Shown: positions 44,094-54,940 of the stretch, in pieces
Numbering within the stretch: position 1 is the first letter of the stretch
Layout of the letters: each line of letters starts with the position of its first letter
Source: Isoetes taiwanensis
Lineage: Eukaryota > Streptophyta > Lycopodiopsida > Isoetales > Isoetaceae
Assembly (NCBI GenBank): GCA_021234155.1
Contig: JAJEKV010000037.1
Coordinates: forward strand, 1,178,001-1,242,000
Direction: 5' to 3'
DNA: 64,000 bases
The notes under the pieces: model-generated
What the model saw: only the letters and a program-made list of their open reading frames with translations
Told to the model about the DNA's origin: nothing
The model's database searches: none
Position numbers and translations under genes: made by a program

Positions 44094-44929
44094 CAATTCA
44101 CATAGTGAGAGGATTCAATGGTCAATGGTGAAGGGTCAAGGGTTATTTAACCTAGGACCTGTGCCTTGAGCAGTTCACAAATCCAGATAAATTGAGGCAT
44201 TCTCAAAATGGGTTTTTAACTTATCTTCCAAACTTTGTACTAGGCAAAACCATATATGGGTCATAGAAATATCAAGGTAAATGCTTTCTTGCCTCTATAT
44301 AAGCAGGAATTTTCATGATCTAAAGGGTGTCTCTCTAAAGATGGGAATCCTTTGTGCCTTGTAAGCCTTTGAGATTCAAAAGGTCCTACAAATTAGTAGG
44401 GGCATAGCCAAGTATACCTCAAAAGCAAATAAGGAGTATACAGATGCATTCAAACACGGGGCACGCTAGCAGATTGGCACATGTAGCAAGGGGCAAGTTC
44501 AAGAATGAATAGGGAATGGAAATAGAAGGCGCAAAGTGATACTAAAACTTGAGATACCATGACAAGGGGTCTTTCAAACTTCAACATAGTGACTTCCAAA
44601 CAAAGCTTGTACAAAGCAATTAAATGGGAGGAAGGTTTAGAATGAGTAGTCGACTCGTCTATCGATTCAAAGTTTAAGGGGACCATCATAGTTATTTTTA
44701 TAGAACCTACATTTATCCATATGGTTCATAAAACCAAAAGGTTATCCAGAGACGTTTTCCAATAGAGATAACACCAAATAAACTATAATTAAAGCCAGCC
44801 AGAAGGTTATGCTTTTCAACCAGATAACTTAATCAAACTCGATTCAATCATACACCATGGAAGAGGTCTATAAGAGGGCTTTCCAATGCAACAAATTTCA
44901 TTCAAAACAGACTTTTGGATCAATTGTTA

Positions 44930-44934
<5 letters not shown>

Positions 44935-44972
<38 letters not shown>
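44935..44972. repeat. poly(A) run of about 38
   Basis: A long uninterrupted A tract lies inside the CACTA element. It may mark the tail of a retroposed sequence or slippage; no retroposon head was recognised to its left. Confidence 0.9.
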
Positions 44973-44976
<4 letters not shown>

Positions 44977-45254
44977 ACGTTTTTTACGACATTTTCTCGG
45001 CGTTTTGTCCGACGCGAGGCTCGGCGTTTTTCGACGAAAAGTTTGGCCGCTAAACCTGGCGCATGTCCGGCGATTTCTCGGCGATTTCTCGGCGATAGTG
45101 GTGGCGTTTAATTTCGGCGCTTTGTCGATGTTTTCTCTCGACGATATATCGTCGAAATTTAATGTCGGGATAGTCGTCTAATATTAAATAGGGACATAGC
45201 CATCCAATTTGTCTGACGATTTTTTTGACGCCAAACGCTCATCCTCTTGTAGTG

Positions 45255-45930
45255 AGCTTTGGTTCTCCGAGAAGTATGTCGTGCAATAAATCTTAGCTTG
45301 AAATGTAAGGTCAAGTGGCCAAATCAAGACGAGCTTCCTGGCATTGCAGTAATATTTCAAGAAGAAAGTGGCTTAGTAAGTTGTTATGGTATTATTGATT
45401 ACACTCATGCAAATTCTAGGATTACCATTGTGATGAAGGTTTTAATTACTTTGATAGGAAACAAAAGCATTCAATCTTACTACAACCTCACATAATTGTT
45501 TTAGAAATGTTTTGTTGGATATATAGGGTTTTATTGGAGATTTAGTGATGTTGGAGATAAAGAGTACATGCGTTCTTCTTGGCTTATGGCACCATACATT
45601 GAGGATGCATCTAGAAGTAAAAAAATTGTTTAATGAGATGCATGTGAATGCAGAGATTATTCACGAACAATCTTTTGGAATATTGAGAAATGCCTTCAAC
45701 TTGAGCACAACATTGGTCATGGATATCAAGTTTACCCTATAACTTATATGTGCATGTTATTTACTTCACAATCTTCTGCCTGATAATCGTGATATTGATG
45801 TGAAGGTAGAGCTTGAGGAGAAAAGTGATAATGAAGATGCAGATAATTTGGGACAGGATGAGGGCAATGCCATAAGGGCAAATCTAGCCCAATATTTAGT
45901 CTTCAATACATGATACTTGATGCATTATGA
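45255..45930 (+). pseudogene. PIF/Harbinger transposase relic, nuclease part (unit A)
   Basis: The first frame reads VCRAINLSLKCKVKWPNQDE then GLVSCYGIIDYTHA, the DDE_Tnp_4 core with the first Asp. Later frames read GDKEYMRSSWLMAPY and EQSFGILRNAF, then LLHNLLPDN, the end of the nuclease. Five or more frame changes and stops are present. Together with 42890-43322 it makes one decayed transposase split by the CACTA element. Confidence 0.75.
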
Positions 45931-46964
45931 TATTTGATATATCAGGTTCTTGAGTATGACATTGGATATGCTTTCAGATAAAGGCAAAGTTGGTTTATGA
46001 AGTTGTGGATGTGAAATCATCGTCTCTTAGGTAATGATAAAGAAAAGACACATATGGAATGAGATTGGATTAAACTATGACTTTAGAGGATACAAATGAG
46101 AGTGGATAGAATAGCCAATAACTTAACTAACAATTTTGTTAAGTTAGGAGTTAGGATAACAATTTCATGTGCGAAAGAGCTTTCAACAAGTAAGGAGTTA
46201 GTAACAATTTACAGTGTGTGAGCATTGTTTAAGTTAGAATTAATATAACAATTCACATAGTGAGATGGACAACTTACTATGCAAATGTAGAACAATTGCC
46301 ACAAAGCAAATTTTATGATCGGTCACATCAGTCACATTGAGGGTGTTGGTGGAGTCGATGCTTCTGTATGGATTGTAAGTATAGATGCCAGTGGTATTAC
46401 TCGCCACTTAGGACTTTGAAAGGGTATAGAAAATGTAAGGGACCCATGGAGGCCGCTCAAGTGGATCTTGATGTCACGTTCCCGAGACACCGGCATAAAT
46501 GAATAGAATCGACTACTCATAAAATGTCTAGACAGCTTTTCCTAGTTGGCTAAGGGGAATGTTACATTTGATATCAGAGCAGGGCTCGAGGAGTCTCCAT
46601 GGGGGCAAGTATGACCTAAAAAATCATTTTGGACAGTAGATTCGAGTGGATCTTGGTGTCGCATTCCCAAGACAGTGGCATAATTTGGTAGAAGCGACTA
46701 CTTATAAATTCTAAGTTTTGCTCAGTTGGCTAAGGGCATGTAGGTTAGGAATGTTACAGAAAACCTTTGTAACTCGAGTACTTGGAGTCAAGTCCATAGT
46801 CTCATATCAAATTCTTTTGCAAAAGATCAGGCTTCTACTTTTTCAAAGAGCTGCTCTGAGACGTCACTTAATATACTGTTAGAAAATGGTAAGCATGGGA
46901 GGCTCACGCTTTTCAAAGCTCGCCTACACAATGGCCATATGTCCACGATGCCTTAAAGCCTAGG

Positions 46965-47255
46965 TTTTCAAATTTGTCCCGTCCGCGAGCTGGGGATCCC
47001 GGAGGACGGGATCACGTGTTGGTCATCCCCGCCTCCGGGATCACCATGCGGGCGATTCCGTCCTCCGGGATCACTATCAGGCGGATGGAATCTTTTTTTA
47101 TTTTTTTTTTCCTCCAAGGTACTAAGGTTCTAAGGTTTTCAAATTTGTCCCGTCCGCGAACTGGGGATCCCGGAGGACGGGATCACGTGTTGGTGATCCC
47201 CGCCTCTGGGATCACCATCAGGCGGACGAAATCTTTTTTTATTTTTTCTAGAATG
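46965..47255. repeat. G/C-rich dimeric insert with GGGATCAC hairpin words
   Basis: Two ~140-bp copies lie head to tail, each starting AGGTTTTCAAATTTGTCCCG and ending in a T-rich AATCTTTTTTTATTTTTT tract. Both contain GGGGATCCCGGAGGACGGGA then TCACGTGTTGG, and CCGGGATCACCATC-like units. Unit A lacks the insert at the matching place (about 42105), so it arrived after the duplication or was lost from A. The ATC..GAT hairpin words resemble the array at 53.5-53.9 kb. Confidence 0.8.
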
Positions 47256-48049
47256 AGAAACAAGCTATCTAGTTCTCCAATTAGAATGTGCAAGAACAGT
47301 GGAGTATACAGGTGCATAACAATGAGAATCACAATCGCTTGAAACAATATTGACACATGTTTCATGAGTGGCTTTAGAGTTGGTAAAGATATCATACTAC
47401 AAAAACCATATTAATTCTACGATTTTTAGAGGTCTACAACAATACATGTTGACACATTTACCCATGATAAGCATAAAAGCGATTGTATCCATTAAGACAT
47501 GAGCACACCACCTCGAAGTTGAAAACGGCGGATGGGCCTAAGAAGAGCGAAAAATAGGGATGCATCCAATCTTTGCCACCGGTAGGAGTTATTGAAGGCG
47601 AAAAGCTACACTCTTCAAAATTGCCTTTGCGTTTTCATCTATCCGGGCACTATATGACCGGGTTGGTTACACCTAACCGATTTACATGTGATAATAATCA
47701 CAATTTCAAAGAGGGAGACTAGCATCGCACATTTAGGAGTAATAGATATACATGCTCAATTGTGCATACGATCATTATATTGTCATGTATAAATGCCCAT
47801 TTTATCGACTAGCTTATCTTTACTAAGATATTTCCCTCGAAAACCATTCGGGGTGGAGTTTGTCTAATCCTAGACAATGATAGGCCGGATGTTCTTTATT
47901 TGGTTATCAATTTGTTTGGGTCCCATAGGCCATCTGGTCTCCGTGGACGATAAAAGCTAATCCAATTCGATTTAATTCTAAATCTTATTGGCCATGAGCC
48001 AACCTCTAGGGGAAATATGGTGAGGTACCACTGCTTGTCTCACACTTTA

Positions 48050-49100
48050 CATGATGTATTATGTAATGATAATGCCCAGATGTGGTTTTCAATGCCTCAT
48101 CGAACAAAGAGTCTTAGTAGGATGGTTATATTGACGAAGAGGCCAATTTTCTATGAAATTCTAATTTTTGGTGGATAAAACCAGGAAGTAAAGTTTGTTG
48201 GAATAATTTTTTCATGGTGATGATAGATGGAAAGAAAATTTTAGAATGACAAAGGCATTATCTATTTGGATATGTCGATTGTTGGCTCCAACTATTTGAA
48301 GAAAGGTATACATTATAGGAGGCCAATTCCAGTTTTTGTATGTTGAGACAATACTTTGTAATCTGTTTAAGGATTGATATTACGTGGAAGTGTTTGAGAA
48401 GTTTCGGATTGATGTGAGCACAATTGGTTCTCCGAGAAGTATGTCGTGCAATAAATCTTAGCTTGAAATGTAAGGTCAAGTGGCCAAATCAAGACGAGCT
48501 TCCTGGCATTGCAGTAATATTTCAAGAAGAAAGTGGCTTAGTAAGTTGTTATGGTATTATTGATTACACTCGTGCAAATTCTAGGATTACCATTGTGATG
48601 AAGGTTTTAATTACTTTGATAGGAAACAAAAGCATTCAATCTTACTACAACCTCACATAATTGTTTTAGAAATGTTTTGTTGGATATATAGGGTTTTATT
48701 GGAGATTTAGTGATGTTGGAGATAAAGAGTACATGCGTTCTTCTTGGCTTATGGCACCATACATTGAGGATGCATCTAGAAGTCAAAAAATTGTTTAATG
48801 AGATGCATGTGAATGCAGAGATTATTCACGAACAATCTTTTGGAATATTGAGAAATGCCTTCAACTTGAGCACAACATTGGTCATGGATATCAAGTTTAC
48901 CCTATAACTTATATGTGCATGTTATTTACTTCACAATCTTCTGCCTGATAATCGTGATATTGATGTGAAGGTAGAGCTTGAGGAGAAAAGTGATAATGAA
49001 GATGCAGATAATTTGGGACAGGATGAGGGCAATGCCATAAGGGCAAATCTAGCCCAATATTTAGTCTTCAATACATGATACTTGATGCATTATGATATTT
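48050..49100 (+). pseudogene. PIF/Harbinger transposase relic (unit B, uninterrupted)
   Basis: This carries the same frames as in unit A without the CACTA insertion. The N-terminal part near 48165-48420 joins directly to VCRAINLSLKCKVKWPNQDE (48424-48660), then EQSFGILRNAF and LLHNLLPDN. It ends near DEGNAIRANLAQYLVFNT. It is broken by the same stops as unit A, so decay came before the duplication. Confidence 0.75.
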
Positions 49101-49439
49101 GATATATCAGGTTCTTGAGTATGACATTGGATATGCTTTCAGATAAAGGCAAAGTTGGTTTATGAAGTTGTGGATGTGAAATCATCGTCTCTTAGGTTTT
49201 GAATGATAAGGAAAAGACACATATGGAATGAGATTGGATTTAACTATGACTTTAGAGGATACAAATGAGAGTGGATAGAATAGCCAATAACTTAACTAAC
49301 AATTTTGTTAAGTTAGGAGTTAGGATAACAATTTCATGTGAGAAAGAGCTTTCAACAAGTAAGGAGTTTGTAACAATTTACAGTGTGTGAGCATTGTTTA
49401 AGTTAGAATTAATATAACAATTCACATAGTGAGAGGATT

Positions 49440-50602
49440 CAATCTGTTAGATTAGGAATTAACATAACTACGTTAGTGTGTAGTCCATTAATGAGCTTCC
49501 TTGAATCAGCTTAAGTTAAGGATGAATGCTAATAAAACACTAATATGACGAAAACTCTGGACCTGAAAGTACCCTCAGACAACTTGGAGCACATCCCCAT
49601 TAGGTAGTCATCTCGATTCTCTTACTTCTCTATGTCATCCAAAACAAAGGCAGAATCAATTACACTACTGAAAAGAACACTATCAACAAATAAACTGATC
49701 ACATGATTAGAATAGGACAAGGAAACATAGGCTACAAGACAAAGCCAGTCTCGACTTGCGTTTTCCAAATGCTTCTCTCGAGCATCCAATATTGTCGGGC
49801 TACCGCATGTAGGAAGAACTTGGATCGGTTCAAGGTATTGTCACTCAACACCAATTTTCTGTCTCACTTTGCCATGTAGCATAGGAATGCCCCTAAATTT
49901 GGCTAATGGAGATGAAGGGGATAAAAACCGATGCTTGGGGGATAAATACCCATGCTTGGGGCAAGCATGGGTCTTTATCCCATTTAACCAACACGCCCTG
50001 CTTTCGACGCCCACAGTTGGATTATCACACAATTGGATTGATTATCATCAACTAGGCAGCTCCTACCCTGCATTATCAGCATCCGAGGCTGTATCCGAGG
50101 CTCAAAGATGCACGCTTTCGTTGGTGGACGGCCCTATCACACAGATCGTCAAGGTAAGTGGGTCTCTGTTTGCAAAATCCAAGATCATTCTAATCGAGCA
50201 TGGCAAATAGGCTGCCAAAAACCTATAGAATAAAAGGTAAAACTTACCTTGACGTAGTGGAATAGGAAGGGGTCAGGCATTCTTGCTAGCCCCATGACCT
50301 ACAGAATCTGGTCGTGCCCCATCGGTGCTCCCCAATTCTGCAGGTCACGAGGCTAGCTCCCTCTTCCCATTCCCTTCCCATTCCACGTCACGTCTGGATC
50401 AATAAACATGCGGATCCACAAACCTGCCTGTTCAGGGCTAGTCTTAACTTGTTCGCAGTAAAATGTAACAAATTTGAAAAGCCCTAATTTAAATGCCACG
50501 CGAGCCAAAACGCAAGCCAATAGAAAGGGGTCTTGAAGAAATGGACCAATAAGAGCTTTCCAAACAGCTCTGTTCGTGGTGTGTATCTTTCAATTCTATA
50601 CA
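49440..50602. promoter_or_regulatory. intergenic region and probable promoter of the SDF2-like gene
   Basis: The left part has no feature beyond a 113-codon ORF (49869-50210) without a recognised domain and a local repeat of GATGCTTGGGGGATAAA. Two CCAAT words (near 50517 and 50545) and a TATA-like TTCTATACAA (near 50593) precede the gene. The transcription start is not determinable by eye. Confidence 0.45.
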
Positions 50603-50617
50603 ATGGCGATGGTTTGA
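50603..50617 (+). other. five-codon upstream ORF in the SDF2-like 5' leader
   Basis: ATGGCGATGGTTTGA precedes the main start by 213 bp and is in the same frame. After its TGA the frame stays open into the coding exon, so it may be a regulatory uORF or the former start of a longer N-terminus, now closed by a stop. Confidence 0.4.
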
Positions 50618-50815
50618 TCGTCTCCAGGCGATCAATCCATAAGTGTTAAAGACCTGGCATCCCCAAATTCATCGCGGGAGCTGCACAGGCGGGGGCCTAT
50701 ACCAGCAGCTCCTCCCTCATTGCATTCTCGCCCTCGCCCTCCAGGTTCTAGATCCGTTACTCGGGTAAAATCCCCTTTCTGGCGCAACAAGGTTTTTGTT
50801 TTTGTAGTAATAGGC

Positions 50816-52361
50816 ATGGCTATTGCTTGGGTTTGTGCCGTTCTTGGATTGTTCGTGTTGCTTAAGTTTGAAGAAACGGAATCTGCCTCGATCTCTACCG
50901 TGGTTGAAGGAGGAGAGGTAATACTTCCTCTTCTTTCTTTTAACAATACCAATTTTGCGTATATAAGTGTTATAACAGTTCTTTAATCAAATCACAAAAT
51001 AAAGTCTCCTTGACAGGTTACATACGGAAGTATAATCAAGCTGGAACATGATAGAACTAGATTCAGACTTCACTCCCATGAAGTTCCTTACGGTTCTGGA
51101 AGTGGTCAACAATCTGTGACTGGATTTCCAAATGTCGATGATTCAAATAGCTATTGGGTAACTTCTTTTGAAGCTTCTAGCAAGGTTGGCATGTTAATAA
51201 TTGTGTTAAGATTATATCTCCTGTGTAGATTGTGAGGCCAACTGAGGGAGCAACCTTCCATCAAGGTGATGTAATAAAAAGTGGAACTCCTTTACGACTT
51301 CAGCATATGCGTACACGTCGATGGCTTCATAGTCATCTGCATCAATCTCCAATATCAGGAAACCTTGAGGTGGTTCATAGCCTTTCATTTGTTCTTTATG
51401 TTAGTCTGCTTACTACCCTGAATAAAGTGATTTCTGTCGGGCACATTTACGAATTTATGAACGTCCTGATTGGAAAATGACATCGTTTTATATTTGCCAA
51501 AACTAGGTAAGCGCCTTTGGGGGTGATGGCCAAAGTGATACGGCAGATATTTGGAGGTAAACACAAGCTAAACACAGTACATTTGAGCTGTAATGATGGG
51601 CCACAGTTAAGCCATTCAGGCTCTACTGCTTGTTCTCTTTGTTTGTGTGTTGCATTTACCTAATTTGATATAGGAACACATTTAATCCACTGTATTTTGG
51701 CTTAGGCTGGAAATTGAAGGAAAGGGTGACATATGGTTGAGAAACCAAAAAGTGAGGCTCGTGCATGTTGAGACTGGAGGTTATCTTCACAGCCATGACA
51801 AGAAGTATACAAGAATAGCGGCTGGTCAACAAGAGGTTTGCATCTACTTACTTAAATGTATAAAGGGCTTGTTAATGTGAACAGCACTTCCTATGGCTTC
51901 ATATAAATATGTTACTGCAGCATCATCATCACATTTGAAATGCCATTGATAATTCGTATACGGGACAACAATAGTGGTTTTTTTGGGTTTTAAAGTGCAT
52001 AGGATAGTTCGAAGGATGGCTTTGCCTAATACTAGAGGCATGGACCTTGCAAACAATTGCCGTAACTACGAGTTTTAGCCTACAAATCATTAGTTTGGAC
52101 AGTAAGACTTATTGCTGGATTGTGGTTTCTAGATTGATAATACCTATCCACAAGTCGATAAATATCTATAGTCCCAATGTCTTGGGTGTTGGTATCCTGC
52201 TGTCAAATTATGGTAAACAATATATTGGTATATTCTCAAATCAATAATGCCTTCTTGTTTAACAGGTATGTGGCGTCACAAAGAAGCATGTGGATAATGT
52301 GTGGCTGGCGGCAGAAGGTGTATATTTTCCAGCAAATACAAATGGAAACCCAAATGCATGA
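50816..52361 (+). CDS. SDF2: SDF2-like ER protein with MIR domain (six exons)
   Basis: Exons 50816-50917, 51017-51157, 51229-51369, 51507-51556, 51706-51835 and 52266-52361 join in frame to 660 bp, 219 residues, all with GT-AG introns. The protein starts MAIAWVCAVLGLFVLL, a signal peptide, and continues with three MIR repeats: VTYGSIIKLEHDRTRFRLHS with GSGSGQQSVTGF, then LRLQHMRTRRWLHSHLH with SPISGNLEV, then VRLVHVETGGYLHSHDKKYT with AAGQQEV. It ends VDNVWLAAEGVYFP and a TGA. Length and order match plant stromal-cell-derived factor 2-like proteins, soluble ER factors that assist glycoprotein quality control and, in Arabidopsis, immune-receptor folding. The ATG was chosen because it gives a standard signal peptide; the frame is open upstream as far as the uORF stop, which would add a basic, Pro-rich extension without an ATG. 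The gene looks intact. Confidence 0.93.
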
Positions 52362-53340
52362 CAAATTAACAAGCCAGAGAATCAAAAGAAGATTACTGTA
52401 CTCTATCTGGCTAACCAACCAAGTTGTCCAGGATACAGAATTCAAGACCAGATTTTTAGGCATGTAACTATACTGTTGGAGTGCATGCAGTCCATGAATT
52501 TCAATTTTTCCCTCAAAATTGTTTGGCTGTTTAAGCCCTTGTATAGCAATCGTTGTTGCCATAAAAGAAAATGGAGCACATTTTGAATCATGTTACAATC
52601 AATCTGGGATAGAACGTGGAATGTATTTCTTGAATTGCTCATGGTGGTATCCAATGTATGTTGATTGATCTCGTGGAAAGTTCGTTTATTTTTTCTCATT
52701 GTTTTCTGATCATTTTGTATAGGCTGATGATATGCCCTAACATTGCTTCTGTTAATGTGCTCTTGAGCCTTGAATCCAGATCATCTCATCTATGAAGCTT
52801 TAGGGTTGGTTGAACTTGAGCATGATAAATCACATTGAAACCTTCGATTCTATGTTTGGTATTTTGCATGTTTCATTTTCATATTTCTGGAAAGCTAATT
52901 GCCACTGCCAGGATGTAAACTCCGTGGGTTTCTCTTTGAAGGTAAATAGAACAAAGAAGAACTTCTATGTGATGTGGAACAAAATTTAAAATTAATATTG
53001 ATGAATGGGCTGGGCTGGGCTGTCCTGAGGGCCATACCCAATATTCCATGATACTCTATAGGAAGAGACTGTGATGGTAGCGTTGATGCAGATCGATTGC
53101 TGCAACAGGAGCACGATTATTAGTTTTGGTGTAGAAAAAAGTGAAGCTGATCTCAAATGCGTATTGCTGCAATGGTGCAGGCTTGTAAAAACGACCAGAT
53201 TTAGATGCATGCATTTGAAGCGGGTTTGCTGCGGATGATCTCTTGGAGGGTTTGACGAGCTTTCAATTTTAACTCGTGCAATCGAATATGGATGCCCCTG
53301 CATTGGGTGAAAATAGCTTTACCCTAGTTTTGGTGATTCT
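52362..53340. other. 3' flank of the SDF2-like gene
   Basis: This stretch should hold the 3' UTR. No further exon, repeat partner or element end was recognised up to the start of the G/C-rich repeats. Confidence 0.5.
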
Positions 53341-53486
53341 ATCGCGGTGAATACTCTCCCGCGGAATCACAAACCCTCCGGGAACGGGATCTGTTTCGGA
53401 GCTCCGGTTTTCCGTACCTGACAGAGTGAGGTAACCCTCTGATGTATCTTAGCCCTCCGTTTGTAGGGTGCATCCTGGCCGTCCGT

Positions 53487-53880
53487 TCTATACCTCCCCG
53501 CGGAATCACCACGACCGAATACCGCAGGACGGAATCACCGTCACTTTATTCCACGCGACGGATTCATACTCCCTTGATATCGTCGGATGGAATCACGTTC
53601 TAAAATTCACCCCCCGCGGTATCACCCGTGGCAGATTTCTCGGAACGGAATATCTCACCAGGTGGAATCACCGTGTGAAATATTCTGCCGGACAGAATCA
53701 CCAAGTTCCAATTCCGTGGAACGAAATCACCGACTTGGAATTCCGCCAGACAGAATCACCCAGTTGCACTTTCGCCGGGCAAAATCACCCCGTGGCGCCC
53801 GGCAGAATCACCACAATGCAATTCTGCCCGGCAAAATCACCATACTGTGAATGCACCGGATGGAATCACTGCCCCTGATG
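53487..53880. repeat. array of ~13 hairpin units, ~29-bp period, GGAATCACC core
   Basis: About thirteen consecutive units share the form ATTCYGCCGGACRGAATCACC followed by a variable 7-9 bp. The first half of each unit is a small inverted repeat (ATTCTG/CAGAAT around CCGGA), so every unit can fold. Stem bases vary, and in several units both arms have changed together (ATTCCG/CGAAAT, ATTCTG/CAGAAT, TTTCGC/GCAAAA partly). The words CATCCTGGCCGTCCG and CATCCAGGCCGTCCT flank the array in direct orientation. Diverged starts of similar units appear from 53345. No element, coding region or CRISPR-like spacer logic explains it: the variable parts are not of even length. Confidence 0.8.
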
Positions 53881-53966
53881 GACTCATCCAGGCCGTCCTA
53901 ACCACGTCGGCGTCGGCATGGGATATCCATCGTGTATATTCCGTGGCTATTTTATTATAGCCTATT

Positions 53967-54940
53967 TAAATTTAAGGGAAAATTTTAAAAATGCCCTTAT
54001 ATTTTCGTGTATTTGCCAAAATGCCCTTGTATTTTTTATATTTATCAAAATGCCCTATTTTTTCATACGCTTCATGATTCTTGAAGACCTACACAAGTCC
54101 AGTAGATGGATATTTCGTCTCAACCTCCTGTGACAGAGAGTTTCTGATGAGATCTTGAACGAGAGGAACTCCATAATTCTATAGATGTCTCTCTCCCCGG
54201 ACCTATTTGGAGGCCTTATTTCTTCATCTAGAAGTCTGCTGGCAGCAATTTAGAGACACGCTGTCGAAATTTAGGGATCTTGATGCAGCCAGATTATTAT
54301 ACAGAAGTCTAGGTTTGAACAATTTATTCCGGATTTGAGACAAAAAATTCTGTTGCTTGTTTTTGTGGAAATAAAATACTGAAGTGAGCCACATTCCGGG
54401 TGATTTTTTTCTGGATCAAGAATGTCATAAGCGCTTATCTTCTGCACCCAAATTTTATCTGTTCTCTCTTTCTGGACATGAAGGCTCTGGATTGTGTATT
54501 ATTTATGCATAGAATACCACGCCTCTATGTCAAAGATATATATCCTTCTATGGTGCGCATGGCAACAGATAAGGTGATGTCGATTCCCAGAATAAAACTT
54601 AGTTCCAACAATTATAATAGTTCCATCTTTAGCGGATCTGTACAAGGCAACCAATCAACTACAGATAGCCATAAACAAAAGATCTACAAACAAAAAATCT
54701 TTCAAACCAGAGAGAAGAATCAGGCGTGAATCAGTGCAAGGGCAAGCATTAGGCCATAAATGCTTTTGCAAGGATGATATTGCACGGAAATTGGGCAGGA
54801 AGACGAGCTTGCTATGGCAAAAAACAGAAGGTTGTGAAAGTTTTTGAATTAAGGGCATTTTGATGAATATTAGAAATATAGCGGCATTTTGAAAAATATT
54901 AGAAAATACAAGGGCATTTTTAAAATTTTCCCTAAATTTA
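53967..54940. mobile_element. transposon-like element with ~90-bp terminal inverted repeats
   Basis: The left end, TAAATTTAAGGGAAAATTTT then AAAAATGCCCTT (53967-54057), is repeated in inverted form at 54849-54940. Each arm contains the word AAAATGCCCT three times, two of them altered. The 790-bp interior shows no transposase. Long TIRs recall MULE-type non-autonomous elements, but the flanks show no clear 9-bp duplication. Confidence 0.75.

Larger units (their letters stand above)
43323..45254. mobile_element. non-autonomous CACTA element with captured DNA (TSD AGC)
   Basis: The termini are CACTACAAGAGAATG (left) and CACTACAAGAGGATG on the complementary strand (right). The inverted repeats stay similar for about 43 bp, including AAAAATCGTCAGA. 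A 3-bp TSD, AGC, lies at 43320-43322 and 45255-45257. The left interior (43428-44127) is a copy of the DNA downstream of the Harbinger relic (compare 49022-49444), itself broken by a LINE fragment. The right interior has poly(A) (44935-44972) and a G/C-rich subterminal zone full of GGCGTTT, GGCGATTTCTC and GACGA words. No transposase is present, so it would depend on an autonomous CACTA. Confidence 0.9.
41413..46263. repeat. tandem duplication, unit A (contains the CACTA insertion)
   Basis: Unit A starts at GATGGACAACTTACTATG and ends at ACAATTCACATAGTGA. Without the CACTA element (43323-45254) it is about 2.9 kb and matches unit B almost base for base. Both contain LINE 3' sequence followed by a Harbinger transposase relic. 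Confidence 0.92.
46264..49434. repeat. tandem duplication, unit B (no CACTA; extra G/C-rich insert)
   Basis: Unit B abuts unit A directly: ACATAGTGA is followed by GATGGACAAC. It repeats the LINE part, the TRIM-like element, the LINE 3' end (near 47950) and the Harbinger relic. It differs by small indels, by the absence of the CACTA element at 48422, and by an insert at about 46965-47255. Confidence 0.92.

Noticed and set aside
49869-50210. 113-codon ORF upstream of the SDF2-like gene
   Set aside because: It has no domain and no splice context, and contains a local repeat; chance ORF is more likely.
53468-53878. 136-codon plus-strand ORF and an overlapping ORF in another frame
   Set aside because: Both lie inside the hairpin array; repeated ITxxx/ESP words simply translate the repeat unit.
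53487-53880. CRISPR-like array
   Set aside because: Units are degenerate, the variable parts are short and uneven, and the genome is eukaryotic with no cas genes; a hairpin-unit repeat fits better.
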